Positions 56,694 through 64,000 of a stretch of DNA of 64,000 nt are shown piece by piece. Under the pieces are notes generated by a model. It worked only from the letters and a program-made list of their open reading frames with translations, did no database searches and was not told the DNA's origin. The position numbers and the translations under genes were made by a program. This stretch comes from Microbacterium ulmi (GTDB taxonomy: Bacteria; Actinomycetota; Actinomycetes; Actinomycetales; Microbacteriaceae): contig NZ_JAAOZF010000001.1 of NCBI RefSeq assembly GCF_011759705.1, positions 500,247 to 564,246 of the forward strand, read 5' to 3'. How positions within the stretch are numbered: the stretch's first letter is position 1; each line of letters starts with the position of its first letter.

Positions 56694-56969
56694 ATGAGGC
56701 GCGTGCACGTCGTGGTCCAGGGTGCCGTGCAGGGCGTCGGCTACCGGTACACGATGCGGATGGTCGCGGGCGAGGCCGGCGTCGCCGGGTGGGTGCGCAA
56801 TCGGCGCGACGGCACGGTCGAGGCGGAGTTCGAGGGGACGCCCGAGCAGATCGACGACGTGCTCGCGTGGATGGCGGAGGGGCCGCCCGGCGCGCGTGTG
56901 ACGGCCGCGACCGTGACGGATGCCGCTGCCACGGGCGAGCGCGGATTCGAGGTGCGGCCGTCGGCGTGA
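56694..56969 (+). CDS. acyP: Acylphosphatase
   Basis: A 91-residue acylphosphatase, which hydrolyses carboxyl-phosphate bonds. The active-site loop GAVQGVGYRYTMR supplies the catalytic Arg, and GWVRNRRDGTVEAEFEG provides the catalytic Asn. Length and order match the family exactly. CAAGAT lies 6 nt before the ATG, a leaderless arrangement. The 45 bp to the divergent DUF1801 gene must contain both promoters. A tandem repeat block starts right after its stop. Confidence 0.95.
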   Translation: MRRVHVVVQGAVQGVGYRYTMRMVAGEAGVAGWVRNRRDGTVEAEFEGTPEQIDDVLAWMAEGPPGARVTAATVTDAAATGERGFEVRPSA

Positions 56970-56975
56970 GAGCGC

Positions 56976-57300
56976 AGCCGCCGGCGATCTCGAGACCGCC
57001 TTCCCGCGGGTCCCCGCGACGAGTGCCCGTTCCTGCGCCTCACCCGCCGGTCACTCGGAGACCTCGGCGGACGCACGCTGTGCCGCCGGCGATCTCGAGA
57101 CCGCCTTGCCGCGGGTCCCCACGACGAGTGCCCGTTCCTGCGCCTCACCCGCCCGTCACTCGGAGACCTCGGCGGACGCACGCTGTGCCGCCGGCGATCT
57201 CGAGACCGCCTTCGCGCGGGTCCCCGCGACGAGTGCCCGTTCCTGCGCCTCACCCGCCCGTCACTCGGAGAACTCGGCGGACGCACGCAGTGCCGCCGGC
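56976..57300 (-). repeat. 105-bp tandem repeats duplicating the 3' end of an MFS gene
   Basis: CCGGCGATCTCGAGACCGCC starts at 56981, 57086 and 57191 (period 105), and the matching base position in the gene is 57296. The copy nearest the gene holds its last dozen codons (ending Ala-Glu-Phe-Ser-Glu) and the stop codon at 57261. Two further copies downstream repeat those codons, the stop and about 65 bp of flank. 105 is a multiple of three, so all copies stay in the same frame. Confidence 0.93.
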
Positions 57301-58595
57301 GTGCCGACCTCATCGATCGCGATGCCCTTGGTCTCGGGCAGGAGCGCGGCGAACACGATCGTCCCGATCGTCCCGATCACGCCCAGCGCGATCGCGAGCC
57401 GGACGTCCGCGCCGATGCCGGTGGCGATCGTGAGCGCGACGAGCGGAAGCACGCCCGCCCCGATGCCTCGGCCGACGTAGTACGCGAGGTTCTGCGCCGT
57501 GCTGCGGATCGCGGTCGGGAACAGCTCGGACAGCCAGACGCCCTGCGCCCCGAAGTAGCCGAACCCGACGTAGATGAACAGGTAGCCGATGATGACGGGC
57601 GAGGTCCAGATCACCGCGGAGCCGAGCGAGTTGCCCGCCCCGAGGCTGAGGAAGCCGAACGCGAGATACGCCACCGTCCCTATCGAGGCCATCACGATGA
57701 AGGAGCGCCGTCTTCCCAGCCGGTCGGCGAGATAACCGCCGAGCAGGTACGCGACGAGCGTGATCGCACTCGTCGTGTATCCCACGAGGCCCACCGTCGC
57801 CGGCTCGAGCGTGAACACGGTCTGCAGCATCGATGCGCCGTAGGTGCCCACCGCGTACGCCCCGAAGAAGGCGAACGTCATCAGGAGGACGGCCAGCAGC
57901 ATCCGCGTCGTCATGAGGGGGCGCATCGCCTCACGGAACGGGACTCTGCCGGTCGTCGATCCGCTCGCGGACTCTGCATGCCGCGCCTGCCAGACGCGCG
58001 ACTCGGGAGTGAACAGGCGCAGGACGAGCGCGAGGAGCCCGAGGACTCCCAGGATGACGAAGGCCGCACGCCAGGCCTCCGTTCCGAAGGCCGCGGAGGT
58101 CTGGACGTAGGTGAACGTGGACAGGATGCTGCCGACGATGAACATCGCCTGCAGGATCCCGCTCGCCCCGCCGCGCCGCGCCGAACGGCCGGGAGAGGAC
58201 TCCATGAGATACGAGAAGGCGATGCCGGACTCGCCGCCGATGCCGATCCCCGCGACGACGCGCAGCACGAGCAGCACCCCGAACGAGGGAGCGAAAGCGC
58301 TCGCGAGCGTCGCGAGGCTGAACAGCCCGACCGTGAGGATGAGCCCGAGACGGCGTCCCTTCCGGTCGGAGACCATGCCGAACACGATGCCTCCGACGAT
58401 CCCCGCCAGGTAGCTGATCGCCTGGATGATCGCGACGTTCACGAGCGTCGTCTCGAAGTAGGCCGCGATGGGGGCGAGGAAGATGAGGAAGATCGCGAAG
58501 TCCGCCCCGTCGAGCACCGTGCCCAGACAGGAGAACAGCATGATCATGGCGCGCTGTCGCGCCGTGTAGGGCGCGATCTCGGGGGTGCTGCTCAT
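57261..58595 (-). CDS. MFS transporter, sugar-acid/aromatic acid type (metabolite:H+ symporter)
   Basis: A 444-residue major facilitator with twelve helices. LFSCLGTVLDGADFAIFLIFLAPIAAYF is typical of the metabolite:H+ symporter branch, with FGMVSDRKGRRLGLI for loop 2-3, VAGIGIGGESGIAFSYLMESSPG and YLADRLGRRRSFIVMA. It ends in LPETKGIAIDE, the usual terminal motif. Its ATG overlaps the stop of the DapA-family gene (ATGA), so it is probably the uptake system for that enzyme's substrate. The 3' end is tandemly repeated downstream. Confidence 0.9.
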   Translation of the reverse strand: MSSTPEIAPYTARQRAMIMLFSCLGTVLDGADFAIFLIFLAPIAAYFETTLVNVAIIQAISYLAGIVGGIVFGMVSDRKGRRLGLILTVGLFSLATLASAFAPSFGVLLVLRVVAGIGIGGESGIAFSYLMESSPGRSARRGGASGILQAMFIVGSILSTFTYVQTSAAFGTEAWRAAFVILGVLGLLALVLRLFTPESRVWQARHAESASGSTTGRVPFREAMRPLMTTRMLLAVLLMTFAFFGAYAVGTYGASMLQTVFTLEPATVGLVGYTTSAITLVAYLLGGYLADRLGRRRSFIVMASIGTVAYLAFGFLSLGAGNSLGSAVIWTSPVIIGYLFIYVGFGYFGAQGVWLSELFPTAIRSTAQNLAYYVGRGIGAGVLPLVALTIATGIGADVRLAIALGVIGTIGTIVFAALLPETKGIAIDEVGTPAALRASAEFSE

Positions 58596-59545
58596 GAAAC
58601 CACCGCGGGGACCAGCCCCGCACGCTCGAGGCCGGTCCTGATGGCCGCCCGGTCGACGTCGGTGACATCGAGCTCGGGCGGGCGCACACGCGAGCTGGAG
58701 ATGACCCCGGTCTGCACGAGGGCCTCCTTGATCCGAGAGTTCGCGCTCGCCGGCGTCGCGAAGCGGCTCGAGTAGATGTGGGTCAGGATCGGCAGGAGGC
58801 GAGTCGTGAAGACGTCGATCGCGTCCTCGACACGGCCGCTGAGGACGTCGCCGACATACTCGGCCCAGGAGGCGGGTGCCAGCTGACTCGCGCCCAGGAT
58901 GATGCCGTCCGACCCGAGAAGCATGAGCCCGAGCAGTCCGGGGGAGTCGATCGCCGTGAGAAGGGGCACGCGGGGGCGCACGACCTCGAGATGCTCCTGG
59001 TAGTCCTGGTCGTCGCTCACGGTGTCCTTGATGGCGACGACGTTGTCGATCTCCGTGAGCCGCAGCAGGGTCTCGGTCGTGTACGAGATGCCCGTCGACT
59101 TCGGGTACTCGAAGATGACGAACGGGAGGTCGGTGCCTGCCGCGATCGCATCGAAGTACCGCAGAGGTGCCTCGGGCGACTGCGTGAGCGCGCGGCGCGG
59201 CAGGTAGTCGAACGTCGGCAGCACGAGCGCCGCATCGGCGCCGGCATCCTTCGCGGCGTTCAGCTTGTCGATCGAGCCCGCGATGGAGAAGTCCTCCACA
59301 CCGGAGATCACGATCTTCCCTGCCGGAAGGATCTCGCGAGCGATCGTGATGACACGGGCGCGCTCGCGCGCCGTCAGGGTCGTGAGCTCCCCCGCATGGC
59401 CGTTCACGACGACGCCTTCCACTCCGTCGACGGCGGCGATGCCGGTGAGCAGACCGGCGAACTCGGCTTCGTCGATCGAGTAGTCGTCCGTGAACGGGAC
59501 GGAGGGAGCGGGATACGTCCCACGGAGGGTCAGGTTGCTTCGCAT
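58592..59545 (-). CDS. DapA-family (dihydrodipicolinate synthase/NAL-type) aldolase
   Basis: A 317-residue (beta/alpha)8 class I aldolase. GTYPAPSVPFTDD opens the barrel, VVVNGHAGELTTLTARERARVI covers the GxxGE-type loop, Tyr of FEYPKSTGIS is the conserved catalytic Tyr, and Lys of NVVAIKDT forms the Schiff base. GSDGIILGAS closes the barrel. It lacks housekeeping context and lies in an MFS/GntR operon, so it is likely a catabolic aldolase or lyase (for example of a keto-sugar acid), not lysine synthesis. ATG 59545 is chosen by homology; the frame stays open to 59677. Confidence 0.88.
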   Translation of the reverse strand: MRSNLTLRGTYPAPSVPFTDDYSIDEAEFAGLLTGIAAVDGVEGVVVNGHAGELTTLTARERARVITIAREILPAGKIVISGVEDFSIAGSIDKLNAAKDAGADAALVLPTFDYLPRRALTQSPEAPLRYFDAIAAGTDLPFVIFEYPKSTGISYTTETLLRLTEIDNVVAIKDTVSDDQDYQEHLEVVRPRVPLLTAIDSPGLLGLMLLGSDGIILGASQLAPASWAEYVGDVLSGRVEDAIDVFTTRLLPILTHIYSSRFATPASANSRIKEALVQTGVISSSRVRPPELDVTDVDRAAIRTGLERAGLVPAVVS

Positions 59546-59636
59546 GCTGGGAGTTCCACTTCTTGAGGGGACATTCCACGGGAGAAGCGAATCGTGGATG
59601 TCGAGTCGAACATCCATGTTCACGACTCGATGTTGG

Positions 59637-59656
59637 ATTGTCGAACAATTGATCAA
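59637..59656. promoter_or_regulatory. Candidate GntR operator region
   Basis: ATTGTCGAACAAT (59637-59649) is a near-perfect palindrome, followed immediately by TTGATCAA (59649-59656). They lie in the divergent region between the DapA-family gene (start 59545) and the GntR gene (start 59684), where a FadR-type regulator would act on both. Confidence 0.6.
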
Positions 59657-59683
59657 CGCCATATCAGCACCTATCATGAATGC

Positions 59684-60391
59684 GTGTCAAGAGTCGTCGA
59701 CGGTTCGAGCCATCCGAGTTCAGGAGACATCGCGGTGCGGCGACGGACCGCCATCACACCGGTGTCCACCGTCTCCGCGCTCGCCGCGGAGCTGCGGCTG
59801 AGCATCCTGGGCGGAGAGTTCCGGGCCGGCGACCAGCTCAGGGAGATCCAGCTCGCCGAGCGCTACCGGGTCGCGCGGCACTCGGTTCGAGCCGCTCTGC
59901 ATCTGCTCTCACAGCAGGGGCTTCTGACGCACCGTCCGAACCGGGGGGTGTTCGTGCCCGAGATGACCCAGGACGAGATCGCCGACATCTTCCGGCTCCG
60001 CTCCGCGATCGAGGTCGAGGCGATCACTCAGCTCGCCTCTGAGGGTGTCGTCGCGCCCGACGTCGAGAGCGCGTTCTCCCGGCTCGCCGAGGCGCCCAGC
60101 ACCGAATGGGGCGTCGTCATCGGGCTCGACCTCGACTTCCATCGCTCGCTCGTGCAGGCGACCGGGTCCAGACGGCTCAGCGACGCGTTCTCGGACCTCC
60201 TCGGCGAGCTCCAGCTGTGCCTCGTCGATCTCGAGCGGGCGCAGCTGCCGTCGCAGTGGCTCACCGAGTCGCATGCGCTGATCCTCGACTCGGTGCGCGC
60301 GGCCGACCCGACGCTCGCAGCGGCGACGGTGCGATCCCATCTGGTCAGCAGCAGGAGGCAGCTCGAGGAGATCCACGGCTGGCACTCGTGA
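59684..60391 (+). CDS. GntR-family regulator, FadR/FCD subfamily
   Basis: A 235-residue regulator. The winged helix is ALAAELRLSILGGEFRAGDQLREIQLAERYRVARHSVRAALHLLSQQGLL in parts, followed by an all-helical FCD ligand domain (IADIFRLRSAIEVEAITQLA, LDLDFHRSLVQATGSRRL, ESHALILDSVRAADPTLAAATVRSHL) with metal-binding Asp/His residues. GTG 59684 lies 6 nt after TATCAT, a leaderless arrangement. It is divergent from the DapA-family/MFS operon and probably represses it until the substrate is present. Confidence 0.9.
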   Translation: MSRVVDGSSHPSSGDIAVRRRTAITPVSTVSALAAELRLSILGGEFRAGDQLREIQLAERYRVARHSVRAALHLLSQQGLLTHRPNRGVFVPEMTQDEIADIFRLRSAIEVEAITQLASEGVVAPDVESAFSRLAEAPSTEWGVVIGLDLDFHRSLVQATGSRRLSDAFSDLLGELQLCLVDLERAQLPSQWLTESHALILDSVRAADPTLAAATVRSHLVSSRRQLEEIHGWHS

Positions 60392-60432
60392 GGGGTCCGC
60401 GCGCCATCGCTGACGAGTGATCCCGGGAACGA

Positions 60433-60464
60433 CGAAGGGCCCCGCCGTGAGGCGAGGCCCTTCG
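60433..60464. terminator. Terminator between gntR and rplA (bidirectional)
   Basis: CGAAGGGCC (60433-60441) and GGCCCTTCG (60456-60464) form a 9-bp stem, 32 bp before the rplA stop on the minus strand and 42 bp after the gntR stop. No marked U-tract on either side. It resembles the CGAAGG...CCTTCG stem after rplL. Confidence 0.75.
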
Positions 60465-60496
60465 TGTGCGAGCGCGGACGCTCGGAGCGCTGAGGC

Positions 60497-61186
60497 TCAG
60501 AGGACGTTGACATCCAGCGGGATGCCGGGGCCGAACGTGGTCGACACGGCGCCCTTCTGGATGTAGCGGCCCTTCGAGCTCGACGGCTTGAGGCGCACGA
60601 TCTCCTCGAGCGCCGCGTTCAGGTTCTCGTTCAGCTGCTCGGCCGAGAACGAGGCCTTGCCGACGACGAAGTGCACGTTGGCGTGCTTGTCGACGCGGAA
60701 CTCGATCTTGCCGCCCTTGATCTCCTCGACGGCCTTGGCCGCGTTGGGGGTCACGGTGCCGGTCTTGGGGTTCGGCATGAGACCGCGGGGGCCCAGGACC
60801 TTGCCGAGGCGTCCGACCTGGCCCATGAGCTCGGGCGTCGAGACGGCTGCGTCGAAGTCGGTCCACCCTGCGGCGACCTTCTCGATGAGCTCGGCGCCGC
60901 CGACCTCATCCGCACCCGCGGCGATCGCGGCCTCGGCGGCCGGTCCCGTCGCGAACACGATGACGCGAGCGGTCTTGCCCGTGCCGTGCGGGAGCATGAC
61001 GGTGCCGCGCACCATCTGGTCGGCCTTGCGGGGGTCGACCGAGAGCTTGAGCGCGACCTCGACGGTCGAGTCGAACTTCTTCGAGCCCGTCTCCTTCGCG
61101 AGGACGACAGCCTCGGCGGGAGTGTAGAACTTGTCGCGGTCGACCTTTGCTGCGGCGGCCGCGTAGACCTTGGACTTGGTAGCCAT
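60497..61186 (-). CDS. rplA: 50S ribosomal protein L1
   Basis: A 229-residue L1 that binds 23S rRNA at the exit-site stalk. [61 protein letters not shown] is represented by its standard parts; [23 protein letters not shown] is the classical signature. It is the last gene of the secE-nusG-rplK-rplA run, 14 bp after rplK, and is followed by a hairpin. Confidence 0.98.
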   Translation of the reverse strand: MATKSKVYAAAAAKVDRDKFYTPAEAVVLAKETGSKKFDSTVEVALKLSVDPRKADQMVRGTVMLPHGTGKTARVIVFATGPAAEAAIAAGADEVGGAELIEKVAAGWTDFDAAVSTPELMGQVGRLGKVLGPRGLMPNPKTGTVTPNAAKAVEEIKGGKIEFRVDKHANVHFVVGKASFSAEQLNENLNAALEEIVRLKPSSSKGRYIQKGAVSTTFGPGIPLDVNVL

Positions 61187-61200
61187 GTTTCCTACTCCCC

Positions 61201-61632
61201 TCAGTCCTCGACCGTGATGCCCATGGAACGGGCGGTGCCGGCGATGATCTTCGAGGCTGCCTCGATGTCGTTCGCGTTCAGGTCGGGCTGCTTCGTCTCG
61301 GCGATCTCGCGCACCTGGGCCTTGGTCAGCTTGGCGACCTTGACGGTGTGCGGGGTCTTCGAGCCCTTCGCGACGCCTGCGGCCTTCTTGATGAGCTCAG
61401 CAGCCGGCGGCGTCTTCAGGATGAACGTGAAGCTGCGGTCCTCGTAGACGGTGATCTCCACGGGGATGACGTTGCCGCGCTGCGACTCCGTCGCGGCGTT
61501 GTACGCCTTGCAGAACTCCATGATGTTGACGCCGTGCTGACCGAGCGCGGGCCCGATCGGCGGCGCCGGGTTGGCGGCGCCGGCCTTGATCTGGAGCTTG
61601 ATCAGGCCGGTCACCTTCTTCTTGGGTGCCAT
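61201..61632 (-). CDS. rplK: 50S ribosomal protein L11
   Basis: A 143-residue L11. [18 protein letters not shown] opens it, [24 protein letters not shown] is the N-terminal signature, and [15 protein letters not shown] with [17 protein letters not shown] forms the RNA-binding C-terminal domain. An AAGGAA site precedes ATG 61632. The 89-bp gap to nusG contains the palindrome GGATGCCGCGGCATCC (61656-61671). Confidence 0.98.
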   Translation of the reverse strand: MAPKKKVTGLIKLQIKAGAANPAPPIGPALGQHGVNIMEFCKAYNAATESQRGNVIPVEITVYEDRSFTFILKTPPAAELIKKAAGVAKGSKTPHTVKVAKLTKAQVREIAETKQPDLNANDIEAASKIIAGTARSMGITVED

Positions 61633-61721
61633 TGTGTCTTCCTTTCGTGCGAACGGATGCCGCGGCATCCTGTTCTCCCGCGGGTCCGGCCGTTCCGGAG
61701 CGCGGTGTCTGTGGGGTTGCG

Positions 61722-62834
61722 CTAGAGCTTCGTCACCTGGTCGAAGCTGAGCTCGACCGGCGTCTCGCGCTCGAAGAGCGAGACGAGGACCGTGAGCTTG
61801 CCGCTCTCGGGCTTGATCTCGCTGATCGTGCCCGGGAGGCCCGCGAACGAGCCTTCCTTGATCGTGATCGTCTCGCCGACCTCGAAGTCGACCTCGGCGG
61901 GGATCGCGCGGGTCGCGACGGGGCCTCGCTTGGCGGCGCCCTTGGCTGGGGCCGTCTCCTTGACCTCGACGAGGCTCTTGAGCATGTTGAACGCCTCTTC
62001 GAAACGCAGGGGCGTGGGGTTGTGCGCGTTGCCGACGAAGCCCGTGACGCCGGGCGTGTGACGCACGACCGACCACGTGTCCTCGTTGAGGTCCATGCGC
62101 ACGAGCACGTAGCCGGGGATCCGGACGCGCGTGACCATCTTGCGCTGGCCGTTCTTGATCTCGACGACGTCCTCCATGGGGACCTCGATCTGGTAGATCT
62201 CGTCTTCGACCTCGAGCGTCGACTTGCGCTGCTCGATGTTGGCCTTCACCTTGCGCTCGAAGCCCGCGTACGAGTGGATGACGTACCACTTGCCGGGGAG
62301 CGCGCGCAGCTCGGTGCGGAACGACTCGTAGGGGTCTTCCTCTTCGTCCTCGTCGGACTCGTCGTCGCGTGCGACGCCCGACTCCTCGTCGGCCTCGGCC
62401 TCGGCGATGTCGGCCGCGGCGGCCTGGAGGTCTTCGACGAAGTCCTCCTCGAGGACCGGCCGGTCCTCGTCGCCGTTCACGTCGGGGCCGTCGTAAGGAG
62501 CCACGTCGTCGGCGTGCGAGGCCACGCGCTCGGCCTCTTCGTCGGCCAGCGACTCGTTGAGAGCCTCGGCGGCGGCCTCGGCCTCTGCCGCCTCGTCGAT
62601 GTTGAGAGCGTCGTTCACGATCGCGTCCGCCTCCGGGTCGTCGATGTCGATGTCGTCCAGTTCGGAAAGGTTCTCGTCGTCCGGTTCGTCGACGACATGC
62701 AGCGCGACGTGCTCCGCCGCCTCGACAGAGCGCTCCTCCGCTTCGAGGATGTTGCCCTCCTGGGCTTCGTCGTCCTCGGAGGACTGCTCTGCGGCGGTCG
62801 CCCAGTCGGCGTCGTCGACATATCTTTCTGACAC
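61722..62834 (-). CDS. nusG: Transcription termination/antitermination protein NusG with acidic N-terminal extension
   Basis: A 370-residue NusG. The NGN domain begins at residue 181 ([17 protein letters not shown]), followed by [28 protein letters not shown] (in parts) and the KOW domain [19 protein letters not shown]. NusG binds RNA polymerase and influences pausing and Rho. The first about 180 residues are very acidic (rich in Asp, Glu and Ala) and probably disordered. Actinobacterial NusG often has such an extension, but E. coli NusG is only 181 residues. It lies between secE and rplK. Confidence 0.96.
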   Translation of the reverse strand: MSERYVDDADWATAAEQSSEDDEAQEGNILEAEERSVEAAEHVALHVVDEPDDENLSELDDIDIDDPEADAIVNDALNIDEAAEAEAAAEALNESLADEEAERVASHADDVAPYDGPDVNGDEDRPVLEEDFVEDLQAAAADIAEAEADEESGVARDDESDEDEEEDPYESFRTELRALPGKWYVIHSYAGFERKVKANIEQRKSTLEVEDEIYQIEVPMEDVVEIKNGQRKMVTRVRIPGYVLVRMDLNEDTWSVVRHTPGVTGFVGNAHNPTPLRFEEAFNMLKSLVEVKETAPAKGAAKRGPVATRAIPAEVDFEVGETITIKEGSFAGLPGTISEIKPESGKLTVLVSLFERETPVELSFDQVTKL

Positions 62835-62904
62835 TTCGTTCTCTTCCGTTGCGGATGCCGGATGCCTGCGCGCAGGCTCGCCGGATCCTTGTGCGGTCAG
62901 GGCG

Positions 62905-63192
62905 TCAGGACGGGATTCCGAAGACGTTCTGCGTCACCCAGACGAAAAGCACGTCGAGGCCGTAGACGATCGCCATCATGACGACGACGAACCCGAGCAC
63001 GACGCCGGTGAACTTCAGGAGCTCCTGGCGCGTCGGGGTGACGACCTTGCGGAGCTCGGCGAAGACCTGACGGATGAACAGAGCGATGCGCGCGAAGAAG
63101 TTCGGCTTCTTCTCGCGGGGTGCGTCGCTGCGTGCGACGACCTCGCCCTTCGGCTCGTCCTGGACCATCGAACCCACCTGATTACCTTCCAT
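62905..63192 (-). CDS. secE: Preprotein translocase subunit SecE
   Basis: A 95-residue SecE. A cytoplasmic amphipathic helix ([26 protein letters not shown], in parts) carries the invariant V-T-x-P-T-R motif, and one membrane helix follows ([23 protein letters not shown] region, residues about 62-84). It clamps SecY in the translocon. It starts 22 bp after tRNA-Trp and precedes nusG by 70 bp. Confidence 0.96.
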   Translation of the reverse strand: MEGNQVGSMVQDEPKGEVVARSDAPREKKPNFFARIALFIRQVFAELRKVVTPTRQELLKFTGVVLGFVVVMMAIVYGLDVLFVWVTQNVFGIPS

Positions 63193-63213
63193 GTGTCAGC
63201 TTCCACTGACGCG

Positions 63214-63286
<73 letters not shown>

Positions 63287-63371
63287 AAAGGCCCGGAGAC
63301 CTCGGGATGCCCACAGTCCTCTGCCGTGACCTTGTTGCGAAGGGAACGAGCCCGAGCTCCGGGCACGGCGA

Positions 63372-63400
63372 AAGAATGCAGACTTCAACTGCATCCCCAA
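63372..63400 (-). promoter_or_regulatory. Possible promoter of the tRNA-Trp-secE-nusG transcript
   Basis: On the minus strand TTGGGG (63400-63395), a 17-bp spacer and ATTCTT (63377-63372) sit about 85 bp before the tRNA 5' end. The match to consensus is moderate. Confidence 0.35.
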
Positions 63401-63439
63401 GTCTACGGCATCCCCGGGAGCTCCGCGAACGCGGGCGGG

Positions 63440-63877
63440 TCAGTACTCGGCGATGCCGTACCGCTCCGGCTCGGGGCCGCGATGGAAGAGCCGCCCGGAG
63501 AGGGCCGTCGGCTCGATGCGCACGTAGTTGTACTTGAGCGTCGGAATCCAGGGCTTCAGAGACAGCGCGTCGGCGCGCCGCACCTCTTCCGACGTCTCGA
63601 TGCGATGCGCGCGGCCGCGCACGACGACGCTCCACGCGTCCTCCTCGGTGTGGTCGTCGACCTCGAACAGAACATCTTCCTGCACCGTCAGCTCGAACAG
63701 CTTCGAGCCCTCGGCCGTCCGGAACAGGATCGATTCGCCGTCGACGACGTAGTTGACGGGGAAGATGTCGAGCACTTCGGCCGCGTGCGTCACGAGGCGT
63801 CCGAGCTCTTGCCTGCCGAGGTACGCCCAGCACTCTCGATCGGACAGTGCGGCGACAGCATCCTGCGTCTCGTCCAT
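63440..63877 (-). CDS. Pyridoxamine 5'-phosphate oxidase-like flavin-binding protein
   Basis: A 145-residue split-barrel protein of the PPOX/flavin-nucleotide-binding group. ECWAYLGRQELGRLVTHAAEVLDIFPVNYVVDGESILFRTAEGSKL (in parts) is the FMN-binding core, EVDDHTEEDAWSVVVRGRAHRI follows, and the C-terminus is acidic. Related proteins bind FMN, F420 or haem and are often stress-linked; the substrate is unknown. CAGGAT lies 6 nt before the ATG. The remaining 123 bp of the window hold only two copies of CCCCGAAGAGC, with no gene. Confidence 0.88.
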   Translation of the reverse strand: MDETQDAVAALSDRECWAYLGRQELGRLVTHAAEVLDIFPVNYVVDGESILFRTAEGSKLFELTVQEDVLFEVDDHTEEDAWSVVVRGRAHRIETSEEVRRADALSLKPWIPTLKYNYVRIEPTALSGRLFHRGPEPERYGIAEY

Positions 63878-64000
63878 GCCTCCATCCTGTCGCGCGCGGG
63901 CGGACTTCGACAGGGACCTTCGACCCTCCCCGAAGAGCGAGCCCGGAAACGAGGCCGAGCGCGAGGGGCGCAGGGATGCCCCCTCCCTCCCCCGAAGAGC

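Overview
The window is chromosomal DNA of a very high-GC actinobacterium, most likely Microbacteriaceae and probably a Microbacterium-like genus. This rests on strong G/C third-position codon bias, abundant GTG starts, ATGA/GTGA stop-start overlaps inside operons, and recurrent GGATGCCG/CGGCATCC words. Many genes also appear leaderless, with a TANNNT-type -10 hexamer only 6-7 nt before the start codon. Nothing looks like a prophage, transposon, insertion sequence or CRISPR array. All coordinates come from reading the sequence; no database search was possible.

Layout. 1-7.9 kb: a CoA-binding protein, an unrecognised acidic protein embedded in short tandem repeats, a bifunctional-nuclease-domain protein, an EamA exporter, a small HNH protein, and an MFS exporter divergent from a MarR regulator that probably also controls a flavin-dependent oxidoreductase. 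7.9-9.9 kb: fdhD and moaA. 10-11.5 kb: a divergent qorB/qorR-like quinone reductase and redox regulator pair. 11.5-17.6 kb: the complete cytochrome bd cluster cydABDC. 18-19.5 kb: a membrane-anchored HTH/DUF2690 protein and a GNAT acetyltransferase. 19.5-31 kb: a molybdenum block, made of a TOBE regulator and modABC, then moeB-rhodanese, moeA, moaC, mobA, a DUF6457 protein and moaD, then moaE and mogA, and finally an FdhF/YdeP-type molybdopterin oxidoreductase that is the likely client enzyme. 31-40.5 kb: a HerA-like ATPase, a PAP2 phosphatase, a deazaflavin-type nitroreductase, a Bcr/CflA exporter, a DUF3105/DUF305 pair, a small membrane protein, and a P-type ATPase broken by two frameshifts. 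40.5-45 kb: a LacI-controlled sugar ABC importer. 45-46.3 kb: rplJ-rplL with an L10 leader. 46.3-53 kb: a pterin dehydratase/glyoxalase fusion, a formaldehyde dehydrogenase-HbpS-like pair, a YqaJ-type nuclease, and an MDR exporter with a MarR regulator and three operator palindromes. 53-57.3 kb: the lysG/lysE export pair, an acylphosphatase and a DUF1801 protein, separated by blocks of tandem repeats. 57.3-60.4 kb: a DapA-family enzyme, an MFS carrier and a GntR regulator. 60.4-63.3 kb: tRNA-Trp-secE-nusG-rplK-rplA. The window ends with a flavin-binding PPOX-like protein.

Functionally, the molybdenum genes cover molybdate uptake and most cofactor steps, from the MoaA cyclisation through MoaD/MoaE sulfur insertion, MogA/MoeA molybdenum insertion and MobA nucleotide attachment. 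FdhD would then mature the FdhF-like enzyme. With cytochrome bd close by, the first half reads as a low-oxygen or respiratory-flexibility neighbourhood.

The most unusual signals are tandem arrays at gene 3' ends. In three places the repeat unit includes the end of the coding sequence and its stop codon: a 16-bp array at the acidic protein, a 115-bp array at lysE and a 105-bp array at an MFS gene. Other candidates are a MoaC with a roughly 250-residue proline-rich tail, a leaderless 11-codon ORF coupled to moaA, and a NusG with a 180-residue acidic N-terminal extension.
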